From Actinomycetes bacterium (lineage in GTDB: Bacteria; Actinomycetota; Acidimicrobiia; Acidimicrobiales; Palsa-688): a DNA stretch of 58,525 bases. This document shows positions 31,391-39,940 of the stretch, in pieces. Each line of letters begins with the position of its first letter. Within the stretch, counting starts at the first letter, position 1. The notes under the pieces are model-generated. The model had not been told where the DNA came from, did not search any database, and saw only the letters and a list, made by a program, of their open reading frames with translations. The stretch is taken from contig JAJYMB010000100.1 in the NCBI GenBank assembly GCA_021787365.1, forward strand, positions 1 through 58,525, read 5' to 3'. The translations under genes were made by a program, and so were the position numbers.

Positions 31391-34138
31391 TTAGACCTTG
31401 GCTTCGGCCCAGCTGTCCCCCCAGGAGAGATTGACCTCCAAGGGGACCCGCAGATCCGCCGCACCCCTCATCGCCGAGAGCGTGGCTGACGCGGCAGCCT
31501 CGTGCTCTTCCGGCGGCACCTCGAGGATCACCTCGTCGTGCACTTGGAGGATGAGGCGGCTCTTCAGGTGCTCTTCCGCCAAGCGAGCGTCGAGGCGTAC
31601 CAGCGCCACCTTGAAGATGTCGGCGGCGAGGCCCTGGATGCCGGCGTTCATCGCCTGGCGCTCGCCGGCCATGCGCACCTGGTAGCGCTGAGAGGAGAGC
31701 TCGGGGATCCAGCGCCGCCGGCCGAACAGCGTCTCGGTGTAACCTTTGTGCCTGGCCTCGGCCACGACGCGCTCCATGTAGGCCTTTACACGCGGGAAGC
31801 TCTCGAAATAAGCCTTCAAGATCTGGTCGGCCTCGGAGACCTCGATCCCGAGCCTCTGGGCAAGCCCGTACGCCTCCATGCCGTAGGCCAGGCCGTAGGA
31901 GACCATCTTGGCCTTGGAGCGCATGGCGATCGTGACATCCGCAGGCTCGACCCCGAAAATACGCGCCGCAGTGGCCCGGTGGATGTCCGTGCCGCTCTGG
32001 AACGCCTCGACCAGCCCGGGGTCCTCGGCCAGGTGGGCGATGACCCGGAGCTCGATCTGGTTGTAGTCGGCGACCAGCAGCTTCATCCCTTCCGCCGGGA
32101 TGAAGACCCGCCGGAGCTGGCGTCCCTCCTCACCCCGCACCGGGATGTTGTGGAGGTTGGGCGCCTCGGAGGACAACCGGCCGGTGCGGGCGACCGTCTG
32201 GTTGAAAGTGGCATGGATGCGCCCGTCGCCCCCCACCTCCGCCAAGAGCGCATCTGTGTAGGTGGAGCGGAGCTTTTCCACTTCCCGGTAGCGCAGGATG
32301 GCCGGGATGATGGGGTGTTCTTCGCGCAGCTTTTCCAGGGTCTGGCTGTCGGTCGAGTAACCGGTCTTGGTCTTTTTCTGCGGGGTCAGCGCGAGCTTGG
32401 TGTAGAGCACTTCACGCAGCTGGGGCACCGAGTTGACCTGGAAGGGTTCGCCGGCCAGCTCGTGCACCTGGCGCTCGAGCGAGCGCGCCTCCTCCGAGAG
32501 CAGTTTGGCGAGCCGCGCCAGCTCGTCCACGTCCACCCGCACCCCGACGAGCTCCATCTTGGCCAGGACCCGCACGAGAGGCCGCTCGACGTCTTCGTAG
32601 AGCCGGGACAGCCCTCGCGAGGCGAGGGCCGACGACAGCGGGGCGACGAGCTGGGCCACCGCGGCCGCCCGCTGGCACGCCACCTCCGCCGGGTCGGGGC
32701 CACCAGAGAGGTCGAGCTGGCCCGAGGCCGTCGTGCCCGCCGGGGTGAGGGCGAGCCCCGCGTAACGGGCAGCCAGGTCTTCCAAGACGTACTTGTCGCC
32801 GGCGGGGTCGACGAGGTACGCAGCGATGGCCGTGTCGAGCAGGAGGCCCGTGAAGTCCACGCCGAAGGGCGAGAGGCTCCTTATGAGGGCCTTGGCGTCG
32901 TGCGCCGAAAGTGGGGCCCCTGCCTGCCCGCACAACCTGCCGAGCGCCTCGCTCACCGCGGTGTCGCCGAGCAAGCCCGCCCCCAGCCAGTAGGTGGGGA
33001 CAGCCCCGCCGGGCCGGTTTGCTCCCGCGGCCGCCTCCTTCACCGGCGCTCTATCGACCGTCTCGCCGGCGGGGACCTCGGCGAAGGCCAGGCCGACCAG
33101 CGGGGAGCGCCCCTCCGCCCCCTCCCACGAGCCCGCCACCGCGAGGGCGGTCTTCGCCTCGGCCCAAGCTGCGAGTGCGTGGAGCGCGCCTTCGCCGGTG
33201 CTCCAGCGCTCGACCGCGACTGCCAGCTGCTTCCCCGGCGCCGGCCCGGCCGGCCCCGCTTCTCCTTTCCCGGTCACCTCGGCCAGGCGCTCCCACAGGG
33301 TCTTGAACTCGAGGAACTCAAAAAGGCGGCGCAGATCCGCTTCGTCCCACCCGCCGAAGGCGGCCTCGGAGGGATCGAGCGACACGGGGAGATCCCGGAC
33401 GAGGAGGGTGACGCTGGCGTTGGCCCGCACGGAAGCCTCCGATCCCTGGAGCGACTGCCGCAAGCGGGGCGTCAGCTCCTCTAGATGGGCAAAGAGGTTG
33501 TCGAGCGTGCCGTAAGTGCTCATCAGCTTGGCGGCGGTCTTCTCGCCCACCCCGGGCACCCCCGCCAGGTTGTCCGAAGGGTCGCCTCGGAGCGCGGCCA
33601 GCTCGGGGTACTGCGCGGGCGTGACCCCCGTGCGCTCGATGATCCCGGCCTCGTCGTAGAGCACGTAGTCCGACACGCCTCGGCGGTTGTAGAGCACTTT
33701 GATGTGGGGGTCTTCGACCAGCTGGTACGTGTCCCGGTCGCCCGTCACCACGATCACGTCGTCGCCGGCGGCCGCCGCTTTCGTGGCCAAGGTGGCCAGC
33801 ACGTCGTCGGCTTCGTAGCCGGACATCTCGACGACCGGCACCCGCATGGTCTCCACCACCTGGCGGACCAGGCCGAGCTGCTGGCGCAGGATGTCCGGCG
33901 CCTCAGAACGGTTGGCCTTGTAGTCGTCCACGATCTTGTGGCGGAACGTCGGCTCCGGACGGTCGAAGGCGACCGCCAGCCGGTCCGGCTTGTGGTCCTT
34001 CAGCAGGTTGACCAGCATGGAGGTGAACCCGTAGACCGCGTTGGTCACCTGCCCCGACGCCGTGGCCATGTCCGAGGGGAGCGCGAAAAAGGCTCGGTAG
34101 GTGAGCGAGTTGCCGTCGAGCAACATCAAGAGCGCCAC
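31391..34138 (-). CDS. polA: DNA polymerase I
   Basis: About 915 residues. The 5' nuclease domain starts MLLDGNSLTYRAFFALP and includes SGYEADDVLATLA and LRGDPSDNLAGVPGVGEKTA. The middle 3'-5' exonuclease region (about 300-480) lacks the DxE catalytic motif, so proofreading is absent, as in mycobacterial and Thermus enzymes. The polymerase motifs are intact: DYNQIELRVIAHL (A), RSKAKMVSYGLAYG (B) and LQVHDEVILEV (C). Motif B carries Tyr where E. coli has Phe, as in mycobacteria. The start lies between GTG 34141 and ATG 34126; GTG 34138 is used. Divergent from the DtxR-type gene. Confidence 0.95.
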   Translation of the reverse strand: MALLMLLDGNSLTYRAFFALPSDMATASGQVTNAVYGFTSMLVNLLKDHKPDRLAVAFDRPEPTFRHKIVDDYKANRSEAPDILRQQLGLVRQVVETMRVPVVEMSGYEADDVLATLATKAAAAGDDVIVVTGDRDTYQLVEDPHIKVLYNRRGVSDYVLYDEAGIIERTGVTPAQYPELAALRGDPSDNLAGVPGVGEKTAAKLMSTYGTLDNLFAHLEELTPRLRQSLQGSEASVRANASVTLLVRDLPVSLDPSEAAFGGWDEADLRRLFEFLEFKTLWERLAEVTGKGEAGPAGPAPGKQLAVAVERWSTGEGALHALAAWAEAKTALAVAGSWEGAEGRSPLVGLAFAEVPAGETVDRAPVKEAAAGANRPGGAVPTYWLGAGLLGDTAVSEALGRLCGQAGAPLSAHDAKALIRSLSPFGVDFTGLLLDTAIAAYLVDPAGDKYVLEDLAARYAGLALTPAGTTASGQLDLSGGPDPAEVACQRAAAVAQLVAPLSSALASRGLSRLYEDVERPLVRVLAKMELVGVRVDVDELARLAKLLSEEARSLERQVHELAGEPFQVNSVPQLREVLYTKLALTPQKKTKTGYSTDSQTLEKLREEHPIIPAILRYREVEKLRSTYTDALLAEVGGDGRIHATFNQTVARTGRLSSEAPNLHNIPVRGEEGRQLRRVFIPAEGMKLLVADYNQIELRVIAHLAEDPGLVEAFQSGTDIHRATAARIFGVEPADVTIAMRSKAKMVSYGLAYGMEAYGLAQRLGIEVSEADQILKAYFESFPRVKAYMERVVAEARHKGYTETLFGRRRWIPELSSQRYQVRMAGERQAMNAGIQGLAADIFKVALVRLDARLAEEHLKSRLILQVHDEVILEVPPEEHEAAASATLSAMRGAADLRVPLEVNLSWGDSWAEAKV

Positions 34139-34257
34139 CACTAGAGTCTGCCACTGCCAGCGCACGCACGGGCGGGTACGGACAGGGACTTTAGACCCGC
34201 CTAAGCTGTGCCTAGAGGCCGTAACCGAGCGTAAGGGCGCCTGGCTACGCTTGGTTC

Positions 34258-35025
34258 ATGACTGCCACTGAAGGACGGTCAGGCGTACCCAACGGCCACC
34301 GCCCCGGCTTGCACCCGCCCAACGAGCAGTACCTCGAGGCGATCTTCAACCTGGAAGAAGAGGGCTGCACCGCTATCCAGGCCCGTCTCGCCGAGCGGGT
34401 GGGCCATTCGGCTCCCACCGTCTCGGAGATGGTGCACCGCTTGAAGGAGGACGGCTACATCGTGATCGATGGCCGTGCCCTGCGCCTCACCAAAGAGGGC
34501 CGGCGCCTCGCCACGAGCGTGATCCGAAAGCACCGCCTGGCCGAGCGCCTGCTCACCGATGTCATCGGGCTGGCCTGGCACAAGGTCCACACTGAGGCCG
34601 ACCGCTGGGAGCACGTCATATCCGACGAGGTAGAAGAGCGTTTGGCCGAAATCTTGGGCAACCCCGCTACCTGCCCGCACGGCAACCCCATCCCGGGCAA
34701 CGCGACGACGGTCGAGCGCGGGAGGTCGCTCCTCGAGGCGCGCCCGGGTGAGCGCCTCCGGCTGCAGCGGGTGTCGGAACAGGTCGAGATGGACAACGAA
34801 GCACTCGTTTACCTGGACGAGCACGGGTTCGTCCCGGGCAGCGAGGCGACGGTGGCGGCCCGGGGCCCCGACGGCAGCCTCGCCCTCGCGGTCGCAGGCG
34901 GCACGGTCGAGCTCGGGCCGGGGCTCGCACGGTTGCTCTACTACGTCCCGGCTGCGCCGGCGGCCGCCGAAGGCTGGGTAACGGCCCCCGAAGTGGTGGC
35001 GAGCGCCGCTGCGCCGGCGCTCTAG
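34258..35025 (+). CDS. DtxR-family metal-dependent regulator with altered metal ligands
   Basis: 255 residues: winged helix (about 20-85), dimerisation domain with KHRLAERLL and WEHVISDEVEERL, then CPHGNPIPG and an SH3-like FeoA-type domain (about 155-235). By alignment to IdeR, ancillary-site ligands His92, Glu96 and His111 are kept. In the primary site, Glu118 and His119 remain, but Met10 is replaced by Gln24 and Cys102 by Asp115. IdeR/DtxR use Met and Cys for Fe2+; MntR uses Asp and Glu. The change suggests a non-iron metal, perhaps manganese. ATG 34258 is used; the first 18 residues are probably disordered. Confidence 0.85.
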   Translation: MTATEGRSGVPNGHRPGLHPPNEQYLEAIFNLEEEGCTAIQARLAERVGHSAPTVSEMVHRLKEDGYIVIDGRALRLTKEGRRLATSVIRKHRLAERLLTDVIGLAWHKVHTEADRWEHVISDEVEERLAEILGNPATCPHGNPIPGNATTVERGRSLLEARPGERLRLQRVSEQVEMDNEALVYLDEHGFVPGSEATVAARGPDGSLALAVAGGTVELGPGLARLLYYVPAAPAAAEGWVTAPEVVASAAAPAL

Positions 35026-35041
35026 CTCCAGGCCGCTAGAC

Positions 35042-35131
35042 CTACTGGGGCCGCCAGACCTACTGGGGCCGCCAGACCTACTGGGGCCGCTCGGGCTACT
35101 GGGGCCGCTCGGGCTACTGGGGCCGCTCGGG
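35042..35131. repeat. Five 18-bp tandem repeats that include the pdtaR stop codon
   Basis: Units start at 35042, 35060, 35078, 35096 and 35114, all beginning CTACTGGGGCCGC; the first two end CAGAC and the last three TCGGG. They lie between the converging DtxR-type and pdtaR genes. The fifth unit covers the final five codons and the TAG stop of pdtaR, so each upstream copy repeats a stop codon in the same frame. Confidence 0.9.
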
Positions 35132-35701
35132 CCGCAGCCCCCCCGAGACGACCCGCTCGGCGACGGCCTTCATGGTGGTCCGTTCGTCCATCGCCCGGCG
35201 CTGGATCCACCTGAACGCGTCCGACTCTTTCATGTCGAGCTCGTCCATCAGCGTGCCCTTGGCCCGCTCGACCAGCTTGCGGGTGTTGTGGCGCTCCTCC
35301 AGGTCCTTGTACTCGGCCTCGAGCGCCTTCATCTCCTCGAAGCGGCCCAGCGCGAGCTCGATGGCCGGCACGAGGTCGTTGCGCTGGAAGGGCTTCACCA
35401 GGTAGGCGAGCGCACCGGACTCACGGGCCCGGTCGACCAGCTCCCTCTGGGAGAAGGCGGTCAAGATGACTACAGCCGCAAGCCGCTCCGTCGTGATGGC
35501 GGCCGCCGCGCTGAGCCCGTCCTCGCCCGGCATCTTTATGTCCAGGATCGCCAGGTCAGGCCGGCGCTCCCTGACGAGCGGGAGCACCTCCTCACCCCGC
35601 CCCGTCTCGCCCACGACCTCATATCCCTCCTCTTCGAGGGTTTCCTTCAGGTCGAGGCGGATCAGGGCCTCGTCCTCTGCGATCACCACGCGAGCGCCCA
35701 T
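35114..35701 (-). CDS. pdtaR: ANTAR-domain response regulator, PdtaR/Rv1626-like
   Basis: 195 residues. The receiver domain starts RVVIAEDEALIRLDLKETL with phosphoacceptor Asp in LAILDIKMPGEDG and the usual Lys in YLVKPF. The C-terminal ANTAR RNA-binding helices (KLVERAKGTLMDELDMKESD; IQRRAMDERTTMKAVAERV) bind tandem hexaloop RNA stems and act by antitermination. In M. tuberculosis PdtaR (Rv1626) lies close to polA (Rv1629) and pairs with kinase PdtaS; no PdtaS-like kinase is next to it here. ATG 35701. The C-terminus and stop sit in an 18-bp repeat. Confidence 0.92.
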   Translation of the reverse strand: MGARVVIAEDEALIRLDLKETLEEEGYEVVGETGRGEEVLPLVRERRPDLAILDIKMPGEDGLSAAAAITTERLAAVVILTAFSQRELVDRARESGALAYLVKPFQRNDLVPAIELALGRFEEMKALEAEYKDLEERHNTRKLVERAKGTLMDELDMKESDAFRWIQRRAMDERTTMKAVAERVVSGGLRPERPQ

Positions 35702-35779
35702 TGCGGCGTCTACTGTACTAAGCGCCTGAGCTGCCGGCTTTAGCCCGGGCCCGGGTTCGCCGGCGGGCGCCCTTGCGCG

Positions 35780-36064
35780 TCAGCCCCCGGCGCCGGTCAC
35801 CAGCTTGTCCAGCAGTTCGTTGAGCTCCGCCTCGAGCCGGCGGACCTGCCCCGCGAGCTGGTCCCTCGCCCCGGCCATCGCCTCGGCGTGGCGGCTCGCC
35901 TCCTGTGACTCCCGCGCGGCGAGCGGCGTTTCGGAGACCAGAGCGCGGACCCGGGCGTCGTCGGCCGCGTCTGCGAGCGCCCTCGCCTGCTCGTCGACCA
36001 CCGCCAGTTCCTCCCTCACCCTGGCGAGCCGTTTGGAAACCTCCGTCAGGCGGCGCTCGAGCAT
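35780..36064 (-). CDS. Small conserved coiled-coil protein
   Basis: 94 residues from ATG 36064. The sequence is almost entirely helical: RRLTEVSKRLARVREELAVV, then DDARVRALVSETPLAARES and a C-terminal LAGQVRRLEAELNELLDKL. Similar small proteins with a conserved ADDARxRALVSETPLA core occur across Actinobacteria, but I know no function. Longer starts at GTG 36076 or TTG 36124 are possible. It is divergent from the mprA-like gene. Confidence 0.7.
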   Translation of the reverse strand: MLERRLTEVSKRLARVREELAVVDEQARALADAADDARVRALVSETPLAARESQEASRHAEAMAGARDQLAGQVRRLEAELNELLDKLVTGAGG

Positions 36065-36126
36065 GAACTGGGTCACGCAGGCAAACCTAGCCTCGACCAG
36101 GTCCACTTGGCGGTACCCAGCCAAGG

Positions 36127-36163
36127 TTCAAGGGTTGTTCAGGCGGTTCTCAGATGGCTCAGG
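36127..36163 (+). promoter_or_regulatory. Direct repeats upstream of mprA-like gene (candidate response-regulator boxes)
   Basis: Four related motifs lie at 9-11 bp spacing: GTTCAAG (36126-36132), GTTCAGG (36137-36143), TTCTCAG (36147-36153) and GCTCAGG (36157-36163). They sit 33-70 bp before the mprA-like ATG. Mycobacterial MprA binds pairs of loosely conserved repeats containing CTCAG/GTCAG, so autoregulation is a reasonable inference. Confidence 0.5.
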
Positions 36164-36195
36164 CACCGTTAACCTGGTTGGAGAGGCAAGATTTT

Positions 36196-36885
36196 ATGAG
36201 AGTACTGGTAGTCGACGACGAACCCGCTGTTCGCCAAGCGCTCGAGCGCGCCTTGCGCTTCGAGGGTTACACGGCTGAGCTGGCCGAAGACGGCATGGCC
36301 GGGCTGGCCGCGCACGCCGAGCGGCCGGCCGATGCCATCGTGCTCGACATAGCCATGCCACGCCTCGATGGTCTCGAAATGTGCCGGCGCCTGCGGGCCG
36401 CCGGCGACCGGACGCCGGTCCTCATGCTGACGGCGAAATCGGCCATCTCCGAGCGGGTGGACGGGCTCGACGCCGGGGCGGACGACTACATGGTCAAACC
36501 ATTCGCCCTCGAAGAGCTGCTCGCCCGGCTCCGGGCCCTTCTCCGGCGGACCGCCCCCACGGCCGAAGACGAGATCCTGCGCTTCGCCGACCTCTCGCTC
36601 GACCCTGGCACGCGCGAGGTGCGCAGGGGGCAGAGGCTGATCGAGCTGACGAGGACGGAGTTCCTCTTGCTCGAGCTGTTCCTCCGCAACCCGAAACAGG
36701 TGCTGCCCCGCGAAGTCATATTCGACCGGGTGTGGGGCTACGATTTCGGCCTCAACTCCAACAGCCTCGAGGTCTACATCGGGTACCTGCGGAGGAAGAC
36801 CGAGGCCGAGGGCGAACCCCGGCTGATACATACCGTGCGGGGCGTCGGCTACGTGATGCGGCTCCCAGCGGAAATGAGGGGGTGA
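36196..36885 (+). CDS. mprA: OmpR-family response regulator, MprA-like
   Basis: 229 residues. The receiver domain (1-118) has acidic residues DDE at 7-9, phosphoacceptor Asp51 ([11 protein letters not shown]) and [20 protein letters not shown]. The winged-helix domain contains [12 protein letters not shown] and [20 protein letters not shown], which closely resembles mycobacterial MprA, a regulator of envelope stress and sigma factors. ATG 36196 follows GAGAGG by 9 nt. The cognate kinase gene starts 28 bp after the stop. Confidence 0.88.
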   Translation: MRVLVVDDEPAVRQALERALRFEGYTAELAEDGMAGLAAHAERPADAIVLDIAMPRLDGLEMCRRLRAAGDRTPVLMLTAKSAISERVDGLDAGADDYMVKPFALEELLARLRALLRRTAPTAEDEILRFADLSLDPGTREVRRGQRLIELTRTEFLLLELFLRNPKQVLPREVIFDRVWGYDFGLNSNSLEVYIGYLRRKTEAEGEPRLIHTVRGVGYVMRLPAEMRG

Positions 36886-36913
36886 GAGTGAAGGGAACGG
36901 CCGCCTTCCCACC

Positions 36914-38665
36914 ATGGGGCTGAACTGGGTAGAGCACTACCGCTACGGCCCTGACGAAGCCGGCGGGCCTGTTCCGTGGTCGCCGTCGCCCCCGTCGCCG
37001 CCCTGGCCCACGGGCTCGGCCGACGAAGAAACGGCCGCCTTGGCTCGGACCGACGGCTGGGCCGAGGAGCCCGACGACCTCCCCGAGGCACCCGAGGAGG
37101 CCCCCGAAGAACCCAACGCCGGGGGCGGGGGGCGCCAAGCGGGTACGGCGCGACGTTCCCTCGCCTGGCTGAGGCAGATCAGCTTCCGCGGCCGGGTGAG
37201 CGCCCTCGTCGCGGCCGCCGTCGGCCTTGCCGTCGCGATGGCCGCGCTCTCGTCCTATGTCGCCATCAGCCGGCAGATGGAGAGCCAGGCCTCCGCCAAC
37301 CTGCAGGCCGCCGTTCAGGACGCCCAGGACCCGAGCAACATCCATATCTACAACTCGATCTTCGGCCCCACCCTCGACCTCGGCCCCTTCGTGAGGCTCC
37401 AGCTACAGACCGGCTACGAAGTCCAGGTCATCCTCAACACCAACGCGGGTGTGCAGACCTATGCACTACCTCTCAGCGACCATGTCGCCAAGGGCAACCC
37501 TCAAATGGTCCAGTGGTCCTTCTTCAAGCTGACGGCAAAGGACCGTGCGACGTTCGCTTCCCCTTCTGGCACCGAGTCGGTGCAGAACCTGACAGGCGCC
37601 AACCAAAGCCCCTACCGGGTCGCCACCGCCAGCATCTTCAAGGGGACCCTCGCCGTCATGATCGGCTACCCCCTCTCGAACATCGACAGCAACCTGGCTT
37701 TCCTGCGGATCATGCTGATCCTGGTGGCGGTGGGTGGCGTGGCGCTGGCGGCGGCGCTCGGCTGGGTCGTCGGGCGAGCGAGCATGCGCCCGGTGGAGGA
37801 CCTGACGCTGGCCGCCGAGCGGGTCGCCGAGACCCAGGACCTTTCTCAAAAGATCGAGGACACGAGCAACGACGAGCTGGGCCGGTTGGCGCGCAGCTTC
37901 AACGCCATGCTGGCCGCCCTCGCAGCCTCCAAGCAGCAGCAGGCCCAGCTCGTGAGCGACGCCGGCCACGAACTGCGCACCCCGCTCACCAGCCTGCGGA
38001 CCAACATCGAGGTACTCATGCGGAACAGGGACCTCCCACCTGCTGACCGCGACGAGCTCCTGAGCGACGTGAACGCCCAGCTCCAGGAGCTGGCGACGCT
38101 GGTCGGCGACCTTGTCGACCTGGCCCGAGACGAGGAGAAGCAAGAGGCCGAACCCGAACCGGTCGCCTTCGACCAAGTGGTGCGCCACGCGCTGGAGCGG
38201 GCCCAACGGCGGGCCATGTCCGTCAACTTCGAAGCCTCCCTGGAGCCTGGCTACGTGCGGGCCCAGCCGGCGATGCTCGAACGCGCCGTGGTCAACGTGC
38301 TCGACAATGCCGCCAAGTGGAGCCCTGCGGGCGGCCAGGTGACGGTCCGGCTGTGGGCCGAGGGCAGCAGCTGGCACCTGGTGGTGGCCGACCAGGGACC
38401 CGGCATCCCCGCCGAAGACCTACCCCACATCTTCGAGCGCTTTTACCGGGCCGCTTCGGCCCGCTCCATGCCGGGCTCGGGCCTCGGGCTAGCCATCGTG
38501 AAGCGCGTCGTCGCCACCCACGGAGGGACGATCGACGTCACCTGCCCTCCAGAAGGTGGCACCAGGGTGGAGCTCATGCTGCCCTTCGAGCAGGAACACG
38601 CCGGCGGCAACGGCTCTGCGCCCGACACTGCGCTCGCCGGCCGCACCGAGAAGACCGAGAACTGA
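36914..38665 (+). CDS. mprB: Sensor histidine kinase, MprB-like
   Basis: 583 residues: an acidic/Pro-rich cytoplasmic N-terminus (about 1-88, longer than in mycobacteria), membrane segment about 96-117, an extracytoplasmic sensor region to about 255, and a second segment about 262-283. HAMP, then HisKA with SDAGHELRTPLTSL (His352), and an ATPase domain with NVLDNAAKWSPAGG, DQGPGIPAEDL and [11 protein letters not shown] follow. It should phosphorylate the MprA-like regulator encoded directly upstream. The N-terminal extension is unusual and of unknown role. The stop lies within a hairpin-forming sequence. Confidence 0.9.
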   Translation: MGLNWVEHYRYGPDEAGGPVPWSPSPPSPPWPTGSADEETAALARTDGWAEEPDDLPEAPEEAPEEPNAGGGGRQAGTARRSLAWLRQISFRGRVSALVAAAVGLAVAMAALSSYVAISRQMESQASANLQAAVQDAQDPSNIHIYNSIFGPTLDLGPFVRLQLQTGYEVQVILNTNAGVQTYALPLSDHVAKGNPQMVQWSFFKLTAKDRATFASPSGTESVQNLTGANQSPYRVATASIFKGTLAVMIGYPLSNIDSNLAFLRIMLILVAVGGVALAAALGWVVGRASMRPVEDLTLAAERVAETQDLSQKIEDTSNDELGRLARSFNAMLAALAASKQQQAQLVSDAGHELRTPLTSLRTNIEVLMRNRDLPPADRDELLSDVNAQLQELATLVGDLVDLARDEEKQEAEPEPVAFDQVVRHALERAQRRAMSVNFEASLEPGYVRAQPAMLERAVVNVLDNAAKWSPAGGQVTVRLWAEGSSWHLVVADQGPGIPAEDLPHIFERFYRAASARSMPGSGLGLAIVKRVVATHGGTIDVTCPPEGGTRVELMLPFEQEHAGGNGSAPDTALAGRTEKTEN

Positions 38666-38739
38666 GCCCCAAGACGCTTCTCGGTGCGCTCAGGGCTCCT
38701 GGGTGCACTTGGCGTTGTCATACGACGCGCCAGTGCACC
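38643..38739 (+). terminator. Nested hairpins after the mprB-like gene
   Basis: GCACCGAGAAG at 38643-38653 pairs with CTTCTCGGTGC at 38677-38687 across the stop codon, and a third copy lies at 38735-38745. Separately, 38702-38739 forms a stem of about 12 bp (GGTGCACTTGGCG with CGCCAGTGCACC, one bulge). Their position between converging mprB and mobA suggests transcription termination; no T-tract is present. Confidence 0.5.
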
Positions 38740-38763
38740 GAGAAGGCGCGATCGCACCGAAAA

Positions 38764-38828
38764 GTGAGCCCTGGGCCGAAGTGAGCCCTGGGCCGAAGTG
38801 AGCCCTGGGCCGAAGTGAGCCCTGGGCC
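38764..38828. repeat. 17-bp tandem repeats downstream of mobA
   Basis: GTGAGCCCTGGGCCGAA is repeated perfectly at 38764, 38781 and 38798, with a 14-bp partial copy at 38815-38828, just outside the mobA stop at 38834. Seventeen bp is not a codon multiple and no gene crosses it. Confidence 0.9.
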
Positions 38829-38833
38829 CTCCC

Positions 38834-39448
38834 TCACCGGGTGCGCTCGGCGCTCTGACGGCCTGGCGCCCCCGGGCACGCGAGGCCGAACCGTCGGAGA
38901 TCCTGAGGGGTGTCGACATCGGCGAAAACACGGCGGGGATCTCCCGGCCATACCACCTCGCTCAACATCTCGACGGCTGCCCGGGCGAGGAGGGCCTTCA
39001 TCGACCGCTCCCCCGCCACCACCAGCTCCCTCGCCACCTCCATGTCCGCCTGGGACCAGCGGGCGCAGAGGGGCTGCGGCCGGCCCCCCACAACTGGCAG
39101 TGCACTCGACACGCCTGGCCAGCCGGAGAGCACGGCGAGCGCCTCGGCCGTAACGAACGCCAGGTCGCACGCTACGACCAGCACCGGCCCTGCGCACCCG
39201 CACGCGACGAGAGCGTCCCAGCCCGCGCACAGCGCCACGAGCGGGCCGGCGCCCGGTGGCTCTTCGCTCACCGCCGGCAACCCCGAACGGCCCGGCCCCA
39301 CCTCGACCAGCGGTCCGGCCACCTGGCCCAGGGCGCCGGCGAGCCGCAAGGCATTGGGGACGCCGCCCACGTCGATCATCGCCTTGTCGAAACCCATCCG
39401 CCGGCTGGCGCCACCGGTGAGGAGCATGCCGGCCGGACGGGCACACAT
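38834..39448 (-). CDS. mobA: Molybdenum cofactor guanylyltransferase
   Basis: 204 residues. The NTP-binding start AGMLLTGGASRRMGFDKA is the MobA signature. GPVLVVACDLAFVTAEAL contains the Mg2+-binding Asp, and PQPLCARW is also typical. MobA converts molybdopterin to its guanine dinucleotide form for molybdoenzymes. ATG 39448 is chosen because it directly precedes the motif; an upstream in-frame extension is Gly/Ala-rich repeat sequence and unlikely to be coding. No other molybdenum genes are in the window. Confidence 0.88.
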   Translation of the reverse strand: MCARPAGMLLTGGASRRMGFDKAMIDVGGVPNALRLAGALGQVAGPLVEVGPGRSGLPAVSEEPPGAGPLVALCAGWDALVACGCAGPVLVVACDLAFVTAEALAVLSGWPGVSSALPVVGGRPQPLCARWSQADMEVARELVVAGERSMKALLARAAVEMLSEVVWPGDPRRVFADVDTPQDLRRFGLACPGAPGRQSAERTR

Positions 39449-39530
39449 CGTGCCACCGAAGCTAGCGCTAGCGGGCCAGGGGCGCACCGGGACGAACTCG
39501 GGCATGCTCACGTGCACGCCACCCCCGCCG

Positions 39531-39604
39531 GCGCTGCCTGGCGAGCACCCTGCGCCGCCCACCCCACCCCCGCCGGCGGTGCCCGGCGAGCGCCCTGTGC
39601 CAGC
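39531..39604. repeat. Imperfect tandem duplication upstream of mobA
   Basis: A block of about 40 bp containing CACCCCCGCCGGCG, GGCGAGC and CCCTG(C/T)GCC occurs twice (around 39531-39557 and 39560-39604). It is in the divergent region between mobA and the 55-residue membrane protein gene. Confidence 0.6.
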
Positions 39605-39698
39605 CCTCCCCAGGCCTGACGGGCCCAATCCCTCCCACCGCCCGGGTATCCTCGCGCTGGATGACCGGAGCCGTACTGTTGCTCGTGAGGACAGGTCC

Positions 39699-39866
39699 AT
39701 GACCCCCTTCTATGTGGCCGGTGCCCTGCTGGTCGTGGCCCAGGCCACGGGCATCTACGCACTCCTGACCAAAAGGGCGGACTTCATCTTCTCCCTGGTC
39801 ATGTTGTGCATGGTGGCCGCGGCCCTGGCCTCCGGCGGTTACGGGGCCTACACACAGCTGCACTGA
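39699..39866 (+). CDS. 55-residue membrane protein
   Basis: The start ATG 39699 follows GAGGACAGG, a good ribosome-binding site. The protein is two hydrophobic segments, about residues 4-23 and 29-48, joined by the short basic loop TKRAD. I recognise no family. It lies 75 bp before an ABC transporter operon on the same strand and may belong to it. Confidence 0.55.
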   Translation: MTPFYVAGALLVVAQATGIYALLTKRADFIFSLVMLCMVAAALASGGYGAYTQLH

Positions 39867-39940
39867 CCACGGCGGCGTTGCGCTCGGCCTGGCCGCGGTA
39901 CCAAGGACGCCGGCGGGGCCCCATATGGTGGCACTCGGCC

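Noticed and set aside
35042-35131. CRISPR-like or integron-type repeats
   Set aside because: Contiguous 18-bp units without spacers; no integrase or attC features nearby.
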